64,000 nt of DNA from Armatimonadota bacterium (GTDB lineage Bacteria; Armatimonadota; Chthonomonadetes; Chthonomonadales; Chthonomonadaceae): contig JAGWMJ010000013.1 of assembly GCA_028871815.1 (NCBI GenBank), forward strand, positions 52,407 through 116,406, given 5' to 3'. Every line of letters starts with the position of its first letter. Position 1 is the first letter of the stretch. A program made the position numbers and the translations under genes. The notes below the pieces were generated by a model, which had not been told where the DNA came from, ran no database searches, and saw only the letters and a program-made list of their open reading frames with translations. This document shows positions 63,929 through 64,000 of this stretch, piece after piece.

Positions 63929-64000
63929 AAGAGCGCCTATCTTGCGGCTGCGATCTTTGCAGCCACCCTGGTCGGCTCGGGATGCGGCGGCGGAGCCGGC
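63929..64000 (+). CDS. Start of a lipoprotein gene (3' truncated by window)
   Basis: The ATG at 63929 follows AAGGAAAG (63915-63922). The 24 codons visible read KSAYLAAAIFAATLVGSGCGGG, a lipoprotein signal peptide with the Cys at the expected place (the -3 position is Gly, a less usual lipobox). The mature protein lies beyond the window. Confidence 0.75.

Noticed and set aside
1..64000. CRISPR array, insertion sequence, integrase or rRNA
   Set aside because: No evenly spaced repeat set, transposase motif, integrase or rRNA-like stretch was found by reading.

Overview
The window reads as about 64 kb of a GC-rich chromosome from a free-living, Gram-negative-type (diderm) bacterium. An uncultured member of Armatimonadota or a close relative fits best. 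This is inference from gene content: an H-X9-DG protein, large outer-membrane beta-barrel proteins, an amidase/GerM/murI/rph/rdgB string, an OPT-like membrane protein next to PqqD, FtsX and SpoIIM genes, and many secreted metallo-enzymes. No rRNA or other definitive marker is present. Coding density is high, many genes overlap at ATGA/GTGA-type junctions, and GTG and TTG starts are common. No prophage, insertion sequence or CRISPR array was seen.

Layout. 1-0.6 kb: 3' end of serC. 0.8-14.5 kb: a same-strand block holding a giant pseudo-peptidase/FtsX fusion, an OPT-like transporter, an H-X9-DG protein on a polytopic membrane anchor, an unknown protein, a PqqD-like protein, a minimal FtsX permease, one LolD/MacB-type ATPase, a SpoIIM-family membrane protein and a 660-residue unknown protein. 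This is the best candidate for an undescribed system, probably an envelope export or remodelling machine. 14.5-27.8 kb: housekeeping genes (mrdA/PBP2, recN, rhaB on the minus strand, glnE, plsY, priA, DUF192, rocA). 27.8-31.6 kb: a small inverted-repeat element, tRNA-Thr(CGU) with its own promoter, an ABC-2 exporter pair and an O-methyltransferase.

31.6-36.5 kb is the least dense part. It has a 1 kb gene-poor stretch with hairpins, a higBA toxin-antitoxin locus whose toxin carries an in-frame amber codon (both frame and stop read directly from the sequence), a DinB-like gene, guaB and a CAU-anticodon tRNA. 36.5-44.5 kb: a TolB-like beta-propeller, an orphan, a degenerate UbiA-like protein, a HIT protein, a Mug/TDG-like glycosylase, dapB, an M16 peptidase, a PepV-type M20 dipeptidase and a PhyH-type dioxygenase.

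44.8-52.2 kb is a tight operon behind a good sigma70-like promoter: AMIN-type amidase, GerMN lipoprotein, murI, rph, rdgB, a YihY-like membrane protein and a secreted caspase-like (clan CD) protease. It recalls the racE-gerM-rph-ysnA order of Bacillus. 52-64 kb: nitronate monooxygenase, a small membrane protein, an anti-sigma-like protein followed by a 1265-residue outer-membrane protein with six internal repeats, pyrimidine-nucleoside phosphorylase, a small outer-membrane protein with a clear terminator, a D-aminoacylase and, after a structured leader, the start of a lipoprotein gene cut by the window edge.
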